Source: Acidimicrobiales bacterium (GTDB lineage: Bacteria; Actinomycetota; Acidimicrobiia; Acidimicrobiales; JADJXE01). Taken from it: a stretch of DNA of 64,000 bases. Each line of letters starts with the position of its first letter. The first letter of the stretch is position 1. Location of the stretch: positions 2,307,001 to 2,371,000 of the forward strand of contig JADJXE010000001.1 in assembly GCA_016716005.1 (NCBI GenBank). Direction: 5' to 3'. The translations under genes and the position numbers were made by a program. Below, piece after piece: positions 6,519-16,070 of the stretch. Below the pieces are notes generated by a model, which was not told where the DNA came from, ran no database searches, and saw only the letters and a list, made by a program, of their open reading frames with translations.

Positions 6519-8429
6519 ATGCGGATGGGTCCCCACCACGCCCTGGGCTCCGACCCGGAGGCCGTCGCCGGCGCCACGGTCGACCGGCGGGTGGTGCGGC
6601 GCATGTGGCGCTTCGCCCGGCCCTACCGGGGCCCCCTCGTGGGCTTCCTGGTCACCATCGTCGTGGCCGCCCTGCTGGCCCTGGTGCCGCCGTTCCTGTT
6701 CCGCTCGATCATCGACACCGCGATCCCCGACGAGAACCGCCGGCTGGTGTGGGTGCTGGCCACCTTCACCGTGGCCGCGGCGCTGGGCGACGCCGTGCTC
6801 AGCGTGGTGCAGCGCTGGTGGTCGTCGCGCATCGGCGAGGGGCTCATCTACGACCTGCGCTCCGCGCTCTACGACCACGTCCAGCGCATGCCGATCGCCT
6901 TCTTCACCCGCAGCCAGACCGGTGCGCTCATCTCGCGGCTGAACAACGACGTGATCGGGGCCCAGAACGCCCTCACCGGCACGCTCGGGCAGGTGGTCTC
7001 GAACGCCGTGGTGCTGGTGTCGACCCTCGCGGCGATGATCGCCCTGGAGTGGCGCCTCACCCTCCTCGCCCTGGTGGTGCTGCCGCTGTTCGTCGTCCCG
7101 GCCAAGCGGGTGGGCCGCCGGCTCCAGAAGATCACCCGCGAGCAGATGAACCTCAACGCGTCGATGAACTCGACCATGACCGAGCGGTTCAACGTGTCGG
7201 GCGCCCTGCTGGTGAAGCTGTTCGGCAGCTACGACGCCGAGTCGGGGCGGTTCTCGGCCAAGGCCCGACGGGTGGCCGACATCGGCGTCACCTCGGCCAT
7301 GTACGGCCGAGTGTTCTTCGTGGCCCTCGGCCTGGTGGCCGCCATCGGCACCGCCGTGGTCTACGGGCTCGGCGCCCAGCTGGTGATCTCGGCGTCGATC
7401 ACCACCGGCACCCTGGTGGCCATGGCCGCCCTGGTCACGCGGATCTACACGCCGCTCACCAGCCTCACCAACGCGCGGGTCGACCTCATGACGGCGGTGG
7501 TGTCGTTCGAGCGGGTGTTCGAGGTGCTCGACACGCCGCTCGGCATCGACGACGCCCCCGGGGCCTACGACCTGGTCGAGCCGGCCGGGCGCATCCGCTT
7601 CGACGGCGTCTGGTTCCGGTACCCGCCGCCCGACACCGGTGCCCTGGCCTCGCTCGAGAACCCCACCGGCGACGGGCCCGTCGCCCGCAGCGGCGCCCCC
7701 GGGGAGTGGGTCCTCCAGGGCATCGACCTCACGGTCGAGCCGGGCACCCTGGTCGCCCTGGTCGGGCCGTCCGGGGCCGGCAAGACCACGCTCTCGTCCC
7801 TCGTGCCCCGGCTGTACGACGTCACCGAGGGCGTCGTGCTCATCGACGGCCACGACGTCCGCCACCTCACCCAGGCCAGCCTGCGGGGCGCCATCGGCGT
7901 GGTGGCCCAGGACCCGCACCTGTTCCACGAGTCGATCGGCGACAACCTGCGCTACGCCCGGCCCGGGGCCACCCAGGCCGAGCTCGAGGAGGCGTGTCGG
8001 GCGGCCCGCATCCACGACCTGATCGCCGGGCTCCCGGACGGGTACGACACCGTGGTCGGCGAGCGGGGCCACCGGCTGTCGGGCGGGGAGAAGCAGCGGC
8101 TGGCCATCGCCCGCATGCTGCTGAAGGACCCGACGGTCGTGATCCTCGACGAGGCCACCAGCCACCTCGACTCGGAGAACGAGGCGCTCGTGCAGCAGGC
8201 GCTCACCGACGCCCTCTCGGGCCGCACCTCGATCGTGATCGCGCACCGGCTGTCCACCATCCAGTCGGCCGACGAGATCGTGGTCCTCGACGAGGGCCGG
8301 ATCGTGGAGCGGGGCACGCACCGCGAGCTGCTGGCGGCCGGGGGCCTGTACGCCGACCTCTACCGCACCCTGCTGCGCGACTCCACCCAGGCGATCCTCG
8401 GGGAGGCCACCCCCGCGCTGGCCGACTGA
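6519..8429 (+). CDS. ABC exporter, fused membrane and ATPase domains
   Basis: Half-size type IV ABC exporter of 636 residues that would work as a dimer or with a partner. Residues about 25-330 are the six-helix transmembrane domain, including IAFFTRSQTGALISRLNNDV. The nucleotide-binding domain has Walker A LVGPSGAGKTTLSSLVPRLYD, Q-loop VVAQDPHLFHES, signature HRLSGGEKQRLAIARML, Walker B VVILDEATSHLD and H-loop IVIAHRLSTIQ. An insert of about 35 residues (PPPDTGALASLENPTGDGP) precedes Walker A and looks like a flexible linker. The start ATG is at 6519, with a second ATG at 6525. Multidrug or lipid export is typical of the family; no substrate can be assigned here. Confidence 0.9.
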   Translation: MRMGPHHALGSDPEAVAGATVDRRVVRRMWRFARPYRGPLVGFLVTIVVAALLALVPPFLFRSIIDTAIPDENRRLVWVLATFTVAAALGDAVLSVVQRWWSSRIGEGLIYDLRSALYDHVQRMPIAFFTRSQTGALISRLNNDVIGAQNALTGTLGQVVSNAVVLVSTLAAMIALEWRLTLLALVVLPLFVVPAKRVGRRLQKITREQMNLNASMNSTMTERFNVSGALLVKLFGSYDAESGRFSAKARRVADIGVTSAMYGRVFFVALGLVAAIGTAVVYGLGAQLVISASITTGTLVAMAALVTRIYTPLTSLTNARVDLMTAVVSFERVFEVLDTPLGIDDAPGAYDLVEPAGRIRFDGVWFRYPPPDTGALASLENPTGDGPVARSGAPGEWVLQGIDLTVEPGTLVALVGPSGAGKTTLSSLVPRLYDVTEGVVLIDGHDVRHLTQASLRGAIGVVAQDPHLFHESIGDNLRYARPGATQAELEEACRAARIHDLIAGLPDGYDTVVGERGHRLSGGEKQRLAIARMLLKDPTVVILDEATSHLDSENEALVQQALTDALSGRTSIVIAHRLSTIQSADEIVVLDEGRIVERGTHRELLAAGGLYADLYRTLLRDSTQAILGEATPALAD

Positions 8430-8481
8430 GGGCGACGCCGGCCGGCCCCGGGGCGGGCGCGCGGCGACCGGCAGCGGTGCG

Positions 8482-9138
8482 TCAGGCCGGGCGCCGCCCG
8501 GCCAGCAGGGCCAGCTCGCGCCACTTCCAGTAGCAGTCGACGTCGTCGAGGCCGGCCTCGCCCAGCCAGGCCAGCTGGGTCGCCACGTCGAGCAGCTGGT
8601 TGGACGGGTCGTCGTCGGCAGGGTCGTTGCCGATGGCCACCAGGAAGGCCGTGTGCAGCTGCTCGGTGGGCGAGGCGACGTGCTCGAGGTTGGCGAACAG
8701 CCCACCCGGCTCGAGGATCGAGACCGCCTCGCCGTACAGCGCCCGCTTGCGCGGATGGCTCACGTGGTGGATGGCGAAGCTGGAGACGACCGCGTCGAAC
8801 CGGCCCAGATCGGGCAGGGCGTCGTCGAGGTCGTGGCGTTGCAGCACCACCCGCTCGTCGCCGGCGAAGCGCTCGGCCGCCCGCGCCAGCATCGTGTCGG
8901 AGAGGTCGAGGCCGGTCACCGTGGCATCGGGACGGGCTGCGAGCACCAGGGCCGCGAGCCGGCCGTCGCCGGTGCCGAGGTCGAGCACCCGCTCGACCCG
9001 CTCGGGGAGCAGCTCGAGCAGCGTGGCCTCTCCCTCGGTGCGGTGGGGGATGCGGTCGGCCCGGCCCAGGTAGGCGAGGGCGTGCTCGGCCGACCCCCAC
9101 AGGTTGACGGGTGGTCGGGCGACAGGGTCGGTGCTCAC
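8482..9138 (-). CDS. Class I SAM-dependent methyltransferase
   Basis: Soluble methyltransferase of 218 residues with a Rossmann fold. Motif I VLDLGTGDGRLAALVLAA binds SAM, VTGLDLSDTMLARAAERF follows, and motif IV region RFDAVVSSFAIHHV lies near residue 110. It continues as KRALYGEAVSILEPGGLFANL and ends NCYWKW-like (VDCYWKWRELALLAG). The GTG start overlaps the copper ATPase stop by 4 nt (GTGA), making it the second gene of a two-gene operon. The substrate is unknown. Co-expression with a copper pump does not by itself point to one. Confidence 0.85.
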   Translation of the reverse strand: MSTDPVARPPVNLWGSAEHALAYLGRADRIPHRTEGEATLLELLPERVERVLDLGTGDGRLAALVLAARPDATVTGLDLSDTMLARAAERFAGDERVVLQRHDLDDALPDLGRFDAVVSSFAIHHVSHPRKRALYGEAVSILEPGGLFANLEHVASPTEQLHTAFLVAIGNDPADDDPSNQLLDVATQLAWLGEAGLDDVDCYWKWRELALLAGRRPA

Positions 9139-11420
9139 CCGCCGATGGTCGCCGGTCCGGCGGTGGCCGGCAACCGGGTTCCGCCGGTGGACACGGCCCG
9201 GCGCACTCCCCGGAAGCGGCGGAGCCGCAGGGAGTTGGTGACCACGAAGACCGACGAGAAGCCCATCGCCCCCGCGGCGATCATCGGGTTCAGCACCCCC
9301 AGGGCGGCCAGCGGGATGGCGGCGGTGTTGTAGGCGAACGCCCAGAAGAGGTTGCCCTTGATGGTCGCCAGCGTGCGGCGGGACAGGGCGATGGCGTCGG
9401 CCACGCCCCGCAGGTCGCCGCTCACCACGGTGAGGTCGGAGGCCTCGACGGCCACGTCGGTGCCGGTGCCCACGGCGATCCCGAGGTCGGCCTGGGCCAG
9501 GGCGGGCGCGTCGTTGATGCCGTCGCCCACCATGGCCACGTGGTGGCCGGCCTCCTGGAGGCGGCGGACCTCGGCCACCTTGTCGTCGGGGAGCACCTCG
9601 GCCAGCACGCGGTCGACACCCACCTCGGTGCCCACCGCCTCGGCGGTGCGGCGGTTGTCGCCGGTGAGCAGCACCACCTGCAGCCCCAGGCGGTGCAGGG
9701 CGGCCACCGCCTCCGACGACGTGGCCTTGACCCGGTCGGCGACCTCGAGCACGCCGCGGGCCACGACGGGCGCGCCGGGGTCGGTGGCCCAGCCGACCAG
9801 CACCGCCGTGCGGCCCCGGGCCTCGGCCGCGGCCGTGGCGGCCTCGACCCCGGCGGGCACCTCGGCGAACAGGAGCCGGCGGCCGACCAGCACGTCGACG
9901 CCGTCGACCCGGCCCAGCACCCCGAAGCCGGGCAGGGCCTCGAGCCCGGCGACGGGCGCCGGGTCGGCGACGGCGCCCGCGACGGCGCGTGCGATGGGGT
10001 GCTCGGACCCGGCCTCGACCGACGCCGCCAGCCGGAGCAGGCGGCCGCGGTCGACCCCGTCGTCGGCGACGGCGTCGACCAGCTCCATCCGGCCCTCGGT
10101 GACCGTGCCGGTCTTGTCGAGCACCACCACGTCGGCCTGGCGGGTGCTCTCCAGCACCTCGCCGCCCTTGATGATCACGCCCAGCTGGGCGCCCCGGCCG
10201 GTGCCCACCATGATCGCGGTGGGCGTGGCCAGGCCCAGGGCGCAGGGGCAGGCGATGATCAGCACCGCCACCGCCGCGGTGAAGGCGTCGTCGGCGCTGT
10301 GGCCCGTCAGGAGCCACGCGGCCAGGGTGGCGAGGGCGACGGCCAGCACGACCGGCACGAACACGCCGGCCACCCGGTCGGCCAGGCGCTGGACCGGCGC
10401 CCGCGACCCCTGGGCCTCCTCGACCAGCCGCACGATCTGGGCCAGCGCGGTGTCGCCGCCGACCCGCGAGGCCTCGACCACCAGCAGGCCGGTGGTGTTC
10501 ACGGTGGCGCCGATCACCTCGCTGCCCGGCCCGACCTCCACCGGGACCGGCTCGCCGGTGAGCATGGAGGCGTCGACCGCGGAGTGCCCGTCGACCACGA
10601 CGCCGTCGGTCGACACCTTCTCGCCCGGTCGCACCACGAACCGGGTGCCGACGGCCAGCTCGTCGAGCGGGATCTCGGTGCCGTCCTCGAGCCGGGCGGT
10701 GCGCACCCCGAGCCCGGCGAGCGCGCGCAGGGCGTCGCCCGAGCGCTGCTTGGCCCCGGCCTCGAGCCACTTGCCGAGCAGGATGAGGGCGATGATGACC
10801 ACCGCCGTCTCGAAGTAGACGTGGGCGGCGTCGGAGGAGCCGGGCGCACCCATGCCGGGCATGGCGCCCATGCCGGGGTCGGTGTCGGCGGCACCGAGGA
10901 ACAGCAGCGCCACCATCGACCAGGCCCAGGCCGCCAGCGTGCCCATCGACACGAGCGTGTCCATGGTGGCCGTGCCGTGGCGCAGGTTGACCAGCGCGGC
11001 GCGGTGGAACCCCCAGCCGCTGAAGAAGACGACGGGGGTGGCCAGGGCGGCGGCCAGCCACGGCCACCCGTCGAACTGGAGGGCGGGAACCATCGAGACC
11101 AGCGTGACGGGCAGGCCGAGGGCGACCGCGACCACCAGCCGCCGCCGCACCACCTGCCGGTAGCGGGCCTCGCGCTCGGCCGGGTCGTCGACCTCCGGGA
11201 CCGTGTAGCCGAGGGACCGGATCCGAGCGGTGAGGTCGGCCTGGTCGAGCCGGGTGGGGTCGAACACCACCGTGGCCCGGGCCGCGGCCAGGTTGACGTT
11301 CGCCCGCTCGACGCCGTCGAGCCTCCCCAGGCCCCGCCCGATGCGCGTCGCACACGCCGCGCAGGTCATGCCCTCGATGGGCAGGTCGACCCGGGTGCGC
11401 GTGGTGCTCGCAGGGGCCAT
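9135..11420 (-). CDS. copA: Copper-translocating P1B-type ATPase
   Basis: Heavy-metal pump exporting Cu(I) (or Ag), 761 residues. An N-terminal HMA domain carries MTCAACATRI. TM segments follow, with the actuator TGEP motif (DASMLTGEPVPVE), the ion-site helix CPCALGLATPT, phosphorylation motif DKTGTVTEG, the P1B-specific SEHPIARAV and the hinge GDGINDAPALAQADLG. A methionine-rich loop DPGMGAMPGMGAPG lies between two early membrane helices, facing outside, where it could bind Cu(I). The start ATG at 11420 is preceded by TATCCT-GATCGC, a -10 box placed for a leaderless transcript. It is the first gene of an operon with the methyltransferase. Confidence 0.95.
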   Translation of the reverse strand: MAPASTTRTRVDLPIEGMTCAACATRIGRGLGRLDGVERANVNLAAARATVVFDPTRLDQADLTARIRSLGYTVPEVDDPAEREARYRQVVRRRLVVAVALGLPVTLVSMVPALQFDGWPWLAAALATPVVFFSGWGFHRAALVNLRHGTATMDTLVSMGTLAAWAWSMVALLFLGAADTDPGMGAMPGMGAPGSSDAAHVYFETAVVIIALILLGKWLEAGAKQRSGDALRALAGLGVRTARLEDGTEIPLDELAVGTRFVVRPGEKVSTDGVVVDGHSAVDASMLTGEPVPVEVGPGSEVIGATVNTTGLLVVEASRVGGDTALAQIVRLVEEAQGSRAPVQRLADRVAGVFVPVVLAVALATLAAWLLTGHSADDAFTAAVAVLIIACPCALGLATPTAIMVGTGRGAQLGVIIKGGEVLESTRQADVVVLDKTGTVTEGRMELVDAVADDGVDRGRLLRLAASVEAGSEHPIARAVAGAVADPAPVAGLEALPGFGVLGRVDGVDVLVGRRLLFAEVPAGVEAATAAAEARGRTAVLVGWATDPGAPVVARGVLEVADRVKATSSEAVAALHRLGLQVVLLTGDNRRTAEAVGTEVGVDRVLAEVLPDDKVAEVRRLQEAGHHVAMVGDGINDAPALAQADLGIAVGTGTDVAVEASDLTVVSGDLRGVADAIALSRRTLATIKGNLFWAFAYNTAAIPLAALGVLNPMIAAGAMGFSSVFVVTNSLRLRRFRGVRRAVSTGGTRLPATAGPATIGG

Positions 11421-11725
11421 GCGATCAGGATAGGGACGGCGGCGAGGCCGGCCACCCGCAGAGCCGAGCCGAGCCACCGGCGCGTGGCCGCAGAGGGATG
11501 GCGCCGGGCCGGCGCCGCGGGGTGGGACCTCCACGCCGTCCGAGTCCGCTCCGGGCCGGGCTCGCATCGCGACGCCGAGTCGGTGTGACCATTGCCGCTC
11601 GGCGCCGCCTGTGGCAGCATGCGGCCCGCCACGGGGGACAGCCAACCCGGCGTTCGTGGTCCCGAACCCGACCTCGTACCCACCCCCGCAGCGACGCCCA
11701 TGCCGTAGCGACCGACCGGGGGGAC
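11421..11725. promoter_or_regulatory. Divergent intergenic region copA / livF
   Basis: About 305 bp without a gene. On the minus side a TATCCT box ends 6 nt before copA. A perfect hairpin GGCGCCG-GGC-CGGCGCC occupies 11500-11516. On the plus side TTGCCG (11592-11597), a 17-bp gap and CAGCAT (11615-11620) form a weak promoter candidate for the liv operon, about 105 bp before livF. GGGGGGAC just before the livF ATG can act as ribosome-binding site. Confidence 0.35.
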
Positions 11726-12538
11726 ATGAGCGACACCGCCAGCACGCCGCTCCTCGCGGTCAGCAACCTCGAGGTCGTCTACAGCGACGTCATCCTGGTG
11801 CTGCGAGGCGTCAGCCTGCAGGTGCCCGCCGGCCGCATCGTGGCCGTCCTCGGGGCCAACGGCGCGGGCAAGACCACGCTGCTGCGGTCCATCACGGGCC
11901 TGCTCAACGTCCACCGGGGCCGCATCACCAAGGGATCCGTCGAGCTGGCCGGCAAGGCCGTGAACGGCAACGACCCGGCCAGCATCGTGCGCCGGGGCCT
12001 GGCCCAGGTGATGGAGGGCCGGCGGATCTTCGCCGAGCTCACGGTCGACGAGAACCTGCGGACAGGGGCGTACACCCAGACCAACAAGGCGGCCGTGCGG
12101 GAGTCGTACGAGCGGGTGATGACCCTCTTCCCGATCCTGGCCGACCGGCGGCGGAGCACGGCCGGCTACCTGTCGGGAGGCGAGCAGCAGATGCTGGCCA
12201 TGGGCCGGGCCCTGATGGCCTCCCCCAAGGTCATGCTGCTCGACGAGCCCTCGCTCGGCCTGGCCCCGATGATCGTCACCCAGATCCGCGACATCATCGC
12301 CGGCATCAACGAGCAGGGCACCGCCGTGCTGCTCGTGGAGCAGAACGCCACCATGGCCCTGTCGATCGCCCACCACGGCTACGTGATGGAGAACGGCCGG
12401 GTGGTGAAGGACGGCCCGGGTCAGGACCTGCTGGCCGACAAGGACATCCAGGAGTTCTACCTGGGGATGGGCGAGGCCGGCCGGAAGTCGTTCCGCGACG
12501 TCAAGACGTACCGTCGCCGCAAGAAGTGGAGCGCGTGA
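11726..12538 (+). CDS. livF: Branched-chain-type ABC transporter ATPase (LivF-like)
   Basis: Cytoplasmic ATPase of a HAAT-family importer, 270 residues. It shows Walker A VLGANGAGKTTLLRSITGLL, signature YLSGGEQQMLAMGRALM, Walker B KVMLLDEPSLGLAP and H-loop LLVEQNATMAL, all in the LivF pattern. A C-terminal tail of about 20 residues (GRKSFRDVKTYRRRKKWSA) is longer and more basic than in enteric LivF. It is first of six co-directional genes: livF, livG, acyl-CoA ligase, livH, livM, binding protein. Its stop shares a base with the livG start (TGATG). Confidence 0.9.
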   Translation: MSDTASTPLLAVSNLEVVYSDVILVLRGVSLQVPAGRIVAVLGANGAGKTTLLRSITGLLNVHRGRITKGSVELAGKAVNGNDPASIVRRGLAQVMEGRRIFAELTVDENLRTGAYTQTNKAAVRESYERVMTLFPILADRRRSTAGYLSGGEQQMLAMGRALMASPKVMLLDEPSLGLAPMIVTQIRDIIAGINEQGTAVLLVEQNATMALSIAHHGYVMENGRVVKDGPGQDLLADKDIQEFYLGMGEAGRKSFRDVKTYRRRKKWSA

Positions 12539-13308
12539 TGGCGCCCCTGCTGGAGGTGGCCGACATCACCCTGCGCTTCGGCGGTGTCACGGCCCTCTCG
12601 GGCGTGACGTTCGAGGTGGAGCCGGGTGAGCTGTTCGCGGTGATCGGACCCAACGGCGCCGGGAAGACATCGATCTTCAACTGCCTCAACGGCGTGTACC
12701 GGCCCCAGGAGGGCTCGATCCGCCTGGAGGGCCGCGAGCTGGTCGGCATCAGGCCGGTGAAGGCTGCCGAGCTGGGGGTCGCCCGAACGTTCCAGAACCT
12801 GGGCCTGTTCGTGAACCTCCGACTGGTCGAGAACCTGATGCTCGGCCGCCACCACCTGATGAGGACCGGCTTCGCCGCCGGCGCCCTGTGGTTCGGGAAG
12901 GCCCGCAACGAGGAGCTCCGCAACCGGGAGAAGGTCGAGGAGGTCATCGAGCTGCTCGACCTGGCGCCGTACCGCCAGCTGCCGGTGGGCATGCTCCCGT
13001 ACGGCGTGCAGAAGCGCATCGAGCTGGGCCGGGCCCTCGCCATGGAGCCCCGGCTGCTGCTGCTCGACGAGCCGGTGGCCGGGATGAACCTCGAGGAGAC
13101 CGAGGACATGGCGCGCTACATCCTCGAGATCAAGGACCACCTCGACCTGGCCATGATCCTCGTCGAGCACGACATGCACATGGTGATGGACCTGGCCGAC
13201 CGGGTCATGGCCCTCGACTTCGGGGTGCCCATCACGGTGGGCACGCCCGCCGAGGTGCAGGCCGACCCGAAGGTCATCGAGGCCTACCTGGGCCAGGCGG
13301 CCATCTGA
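12538..13308 (+). CDS. livG: Branched-chain-type ABC transporter ATPase (LivG-like)
   Basis: Second ATPase of the importer, 256 residues. Walker A is VIGPNGAGKTSIFNCLNGVY. The LivG-specific Q-loop GVARTFQNLGLFVNLRLVEN is clear, with Walker B RLLLLDEPVAGMN and H-loop ILVEHDMHMVM. The usual LSGG signature is altered: the corresponding stretch reads LPYGVQKRIELGRALA, a variant seen in LivG-type ATPases. It starts at the TGATG overlap with livF, and a short 19-bp gap with ribosome-binding site GGGAGGTG leads into the acyl-CoA ligase. Confidence 0.9.
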   Translation: MAPLLEVADITLRFGGVTALSGVTFEVEPGELFAVIGPNGAGKTSIFNCLNGVYRPQEGSIRLEGRELVGIRPVKAAELGVARTFQNLGLFVNLRLVENLMLGRHHLMRTGFAAGALWFGKARNEELRNREKVEEVIELLDLAPYRQLPVGMLPYGVQKRIELGRALAMEPRLLLLDEPVAGMNLEETEDMARYILEIKDHLDLAMILVEHDMHMVMDLADRVMALDFGVPITVGTPAEVQADPKVIEAYLGQAAI

Positions 13309-13327
13309 TGACGAGGGAGGTGCCCGC

Positions 13328-15166
13328 ATGACCACGGTGATGGAGAGCCCCACCCCGTCGACGCCGGCCGCCCTCGGCGGCTCGCTCCCGGCGATCCTGC
13401 TGAAGCGGGGCGAGCTCACGCCCTCACGCGTCGCCCTGCGCAAGAAGTGGCTCGGCCGCTGGCGGGAGTACACGTGGCAGGAGTACGCCGAGCGCACCAG
13501 CCGCATCGGGCTGGGCCTGCTCGAGCTGGGGGTGCAGCCCGGCGACCGGGTGGCCGTGCACTCCGAGAACCGTCCGGCGTGGGTGCTGTGCGACCTGGCC
13601 GCCCAGGGGATCGGCGCCGTCACGGTGGGCATCTACCCCACCAGCCCGGCCAGCGAGGTCGAGTACCTGCTCGGCCACTCCGAGGCCGTCGTGCACGTCG
13701 TCGAGGACGAGGAGCAGTTCGACAAGGTCATGGAGGTCCGTGACCGCCTCCCGAACCTCCGCACGATCGTCGTGATCGACACCCGCGGGATCCGCGACCT
13801 CGACGACCCGATGGTGATGACCTTCCGTGAGCTCGAGGCGCTCGGCGGTCCGGGCGACCCGGCCGAGTTCCGGCGCCGGGTCGACGCCATCGACCCGGCG
13901 GACACCGGGATCATCGTCTACACGTCGGGCACCACCGGGCCACCCAAGGGAGCGATGATCTCCCACGCCAACATGGAGGCCGCGGCCCGCTACGCCGACG
14001 CCGTGTTCGACGTCGACGACCGGGCCGAGGTGCTCTCGTACCTGCCGCTCTGCCACATCGCCGAGCGGCTCATCTCGGTGATCAACGCGGTGAGCTGGGG
14101 CTACGTCGTCAACTTCGGCGAGGGCGGCGACACGTTCGTCCAGGACCTGCGCGAGGTGCAGCCGACGTTCTTCCTCGGCGTTCCCCGCGTGTGGGAGAAG
14201 ATGCTCGCCGGCATCCAGATCCGCATGAACGACGCCTCCCGGGCGAAGAAGGCGACGTACCGGTTCTGGCTGAAGCGGGGGCGGAAGCTGGCCGCCAAGC
14301 GCATGCGGAGCGGGCTCGGCCCCCTCGACCGGGTGTCGTACTTCCTGGCCTGGTTCCTCGTGTTCCGCAGCATCCGCGAGAAGCTGGGGCTGCTGCGCGT
14401 GCGTGGCGCCCTGTCGGGCGCGGCGCCCATCGCCCCGGCCGTGCTCGAGCACTTCTGGGCCATCGGCGTTCCCGTGCTCGAGGGCTACGGCCAGACCGAG
14501 AACACGGCCCAGGCAACCATCACGCCGCGCGACGACGTGCGCATCGGCAAGGTGGGCCGGCCGGTCCCCGAGACCGAGATCCGCATCGCCGACGACGGCG
14601 AGATCCTCACGAGGGGGCCCGGCAACTTCACGGGCTACTTCAAGGACGACGCGGCCACGGCGGCCACGCTCGACGCCGACGGCTGGCTGCACACCGGCGA
14701 CATCGGCGAGCTCGACGCCGACGGCTACCTCGCCATCACCGACCGCAAGAAGGACATCATCATCACCGCCGGCGGCAAGAACATCTCCCCGTCGGAGATC
14801 GAGAACGCCCTGAAGGTGTCACCGTACGTCCGCGAGGCGATCGTGATCGGCGACCGGCGCAAGTACCTCTCGGCGCTCATCGGGATCGAGCCCGACACCG
14901 TCGGCGACTGGGCCACCCGCCGCCGGATCGTCTACACGACGTACGAGGATCTGGCGGGCAAGCCCGAGGTGCGCGAGCTCATCGCCGGGGTGGTCGCGGA
15001 GACCAACAGGCAGTTCGCCCAGGTGGAGACCATCAAGCAGTTCGAGCTCCTGCGCAAGGAGCTCGACCAGGAGGACGGCGAGCTCACCGCCACCCAGAAG
15101 GTGAAGCGGGCGGCCATCGAGCGCGAGTTCGCCGACGTCATCGACAGCATGTACCAGGGGGTGTGA
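13328..15166 (+). CDS. Long-chain acyl-CoA synthetase (AMP-binding, FadD15-like)
   Basis: ANL-family enzyme that activates a carboxylic acid to its CoA thioester via an acyl-AMP, 612 residues. The AMP-binding loop VYTSGTTGPPKGAMISHANM, EGYGQTENTAQ, the LHTGDIGELDADGYLAITD hinge and DIIITAGGKNISPSEIENAL are present. The C-terminal catalytic lysine region is ELTATQKVKRAAI. Ribosome-binding site GGGAGGTG lies 7 nt before ATG 13328. Position inside the liv-type operon, between the ATPases and the permeases, suggests that the imported solute is a carboxylic acid trapped as a CoA ester. That is an inference from context; the family name does not define chain length here. Confidence 0.88.
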   Translation: MTTVMESPTPSTPAALGGSLPAILLKRGELTPSRVALRKKWLGRWREYTWQEYAERTSRIGLGLLELGVQPGDRVAVHSENRPAWVLCDLAAQGIGAVTVGIYPTSPASEVEYLLGHSEAVVHVVEDEEQFDKVMEVRDRLPNLRTIVVIDTRGIRDLDDPMVMTFRELEALGGPGDPAEFRRRVDAIDPADTGIIVYTSGTTGPPKGAMISHANMEAAARYADAVFDVDDRAEVLSYLPLCHIAERLISVINAVSWGYVVNFGEGGDTFVQDLREVQPTFFLGVPRVWEKMLAGIQIRMNDASRAKKATYRFWLKRGRKLAAKRMRSGLGPLDRVSYFLAWFLVFRSIREKLGLLRVRGALSGAAPIAPAVLEHFWAIGVPVLEGYGQTENTAQATITPRDDVRIGKVGRPVPETEIRIADDGEILTRGPGNFTGYFKDDAATAATLDADGWLHTGDIGELDADGYLAITDRKKDIIITAGGKNISPSEIENALKVSPYVREAIVIGDRRKYLSALIGIEPDTVGDWATRRRIVYTTYEDLAGKPEVRELIAGVVAETNRQFAQVETIKQFELLRKELDQEDGELTATQKVKRAAIEREFADVIDSMYQGV

Positions 15167-15173
15167 GGGGCCG

Positions 15174-16070
15174 ATGACGGACTTCCTGCAGCTCGTCTTC
15201 TCGGGCCTCGCCGTCGGCAGCCGCTACGCCCTCATCGCCCTCGGGTTCGTGATCATCTACCGGTCCACCGGGGTGATCAACTTCGCCCAGGGCAGCTTCA
15301 TGCTGTTCGGGGCCTACCTGGCCTACAACAGCTACCAGACCTGGGGGCTCCCCTTCTACCTGTCGCTGCTGATCGCCATGGCCGGCGGCGGGCTGCTGGG
15401 CGCCCTCGTCGACCGGCTGATCCTGCGGCGCATGGTGGGCCAGCCCCCCTTCGCCACGGTGATGATCACCATCGGCCTCCTGTTCTTCCTCGACCAGGTC
15501 ATCACCTCGATCTGGGGCTTCGACCAGCTGAACCTGAACGACCCGTGGGGCGTTCGCACGGTGAACGTCGGCGACCTCGTCTTCTCGGTGAAGGACCTCT
15601 GGACGATCGGGCTCACGGCCGCGGTCCTCGTGTCCTTCTTCCTCTTCTTCCGCTTCTCCAAGGTGGGGGTGGCCATGCGGGCCACCGCCCTCGACGCCGA
15701 AGCGGCGCAGGCCCAGGGGATCAACGTCCGGCGGGTGTTCATGGTGTCGTGGGGCATCGCCGGCGTGGTGGCGGCCGTCGCCGGCGTCACCCTGGCCGCC
15801 GGCCCCGCCCAGCTCAACCCGGCCCTCGGGCTGGTCGCCCTCGGCGCCTTCCCGGCCATGATCCTGGGCGGGCTCGACTCCCCCGGAGGCGCCGTGATCG
15901 GCGGCATCATCATCGGCGTCACCCAGCAGCTCACCGCCGGCTACCAGCCCGAGTACGCGCCGTGGCTGGGGAGCAACTTCCAGATCGTCATGCCCTACAT
16001 CGTGATGATCATCATCCTGATGGTGCGGCCCTACGGCCTGTTCGGCACCAAGGAGGTGCACCGGGTCTGA
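15174..16070 (+). CDS. livH: Branched-chain-type ABC transporter permease (LivH-like)
   Basis: Integral membrane permease of 298 residues with about eight hydrophobic segments. The LivH signature GSRYALIALGFVIIYRSTGV INFAQG-region opens the protein: residues 15-40 contain YALIALGF followed by VINFAQGSFMLFGAYLA. The ATPase-contact loop is VGVAMRATALDAEAAQAQGI, near residue 170, and the C-terminus is RPYGLFGTKEV. It begins 7 bp after the acyl-CoA ligase stop, and its own stop overlaps livM (TGATG). It forms the translocation channel together with LivM. Confidence 0.92.
   Translation: MTDFLQLVFSGLAVGSRYALIALGFVIIYRSTGVINFAQGSFMLFGAYLAYNSYQTWGLPFYLSLLIAMAGGGLLGALVDRLILRRMVGQPPFATVMITIGLLFFLDQVITSIWGFDQLNLNDPWGVRTVNVGDLVFSVKDLWTIGLTAAVLVSFFLFFRFSKVGVAMRATALDAEAAQAQGINVRRVFMVSWGIAGVVAAVAGVTLAAGPAQLNPALGLVALGAFPAMILGGLDSPGGAVIGGIIIGVTQQLTAGYQPEYAPWLGSNFQIVMPYIVMIIILMVRPYGLFGTKEVHRV

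Noticed and set aside
6306..8705. Very long minus-strand open frame opposite the ABC exporter
   Set aside because: Low-complexity Gly/Arg/His product and exact coincidence with a strong plus-strand gene show it is a shadow.
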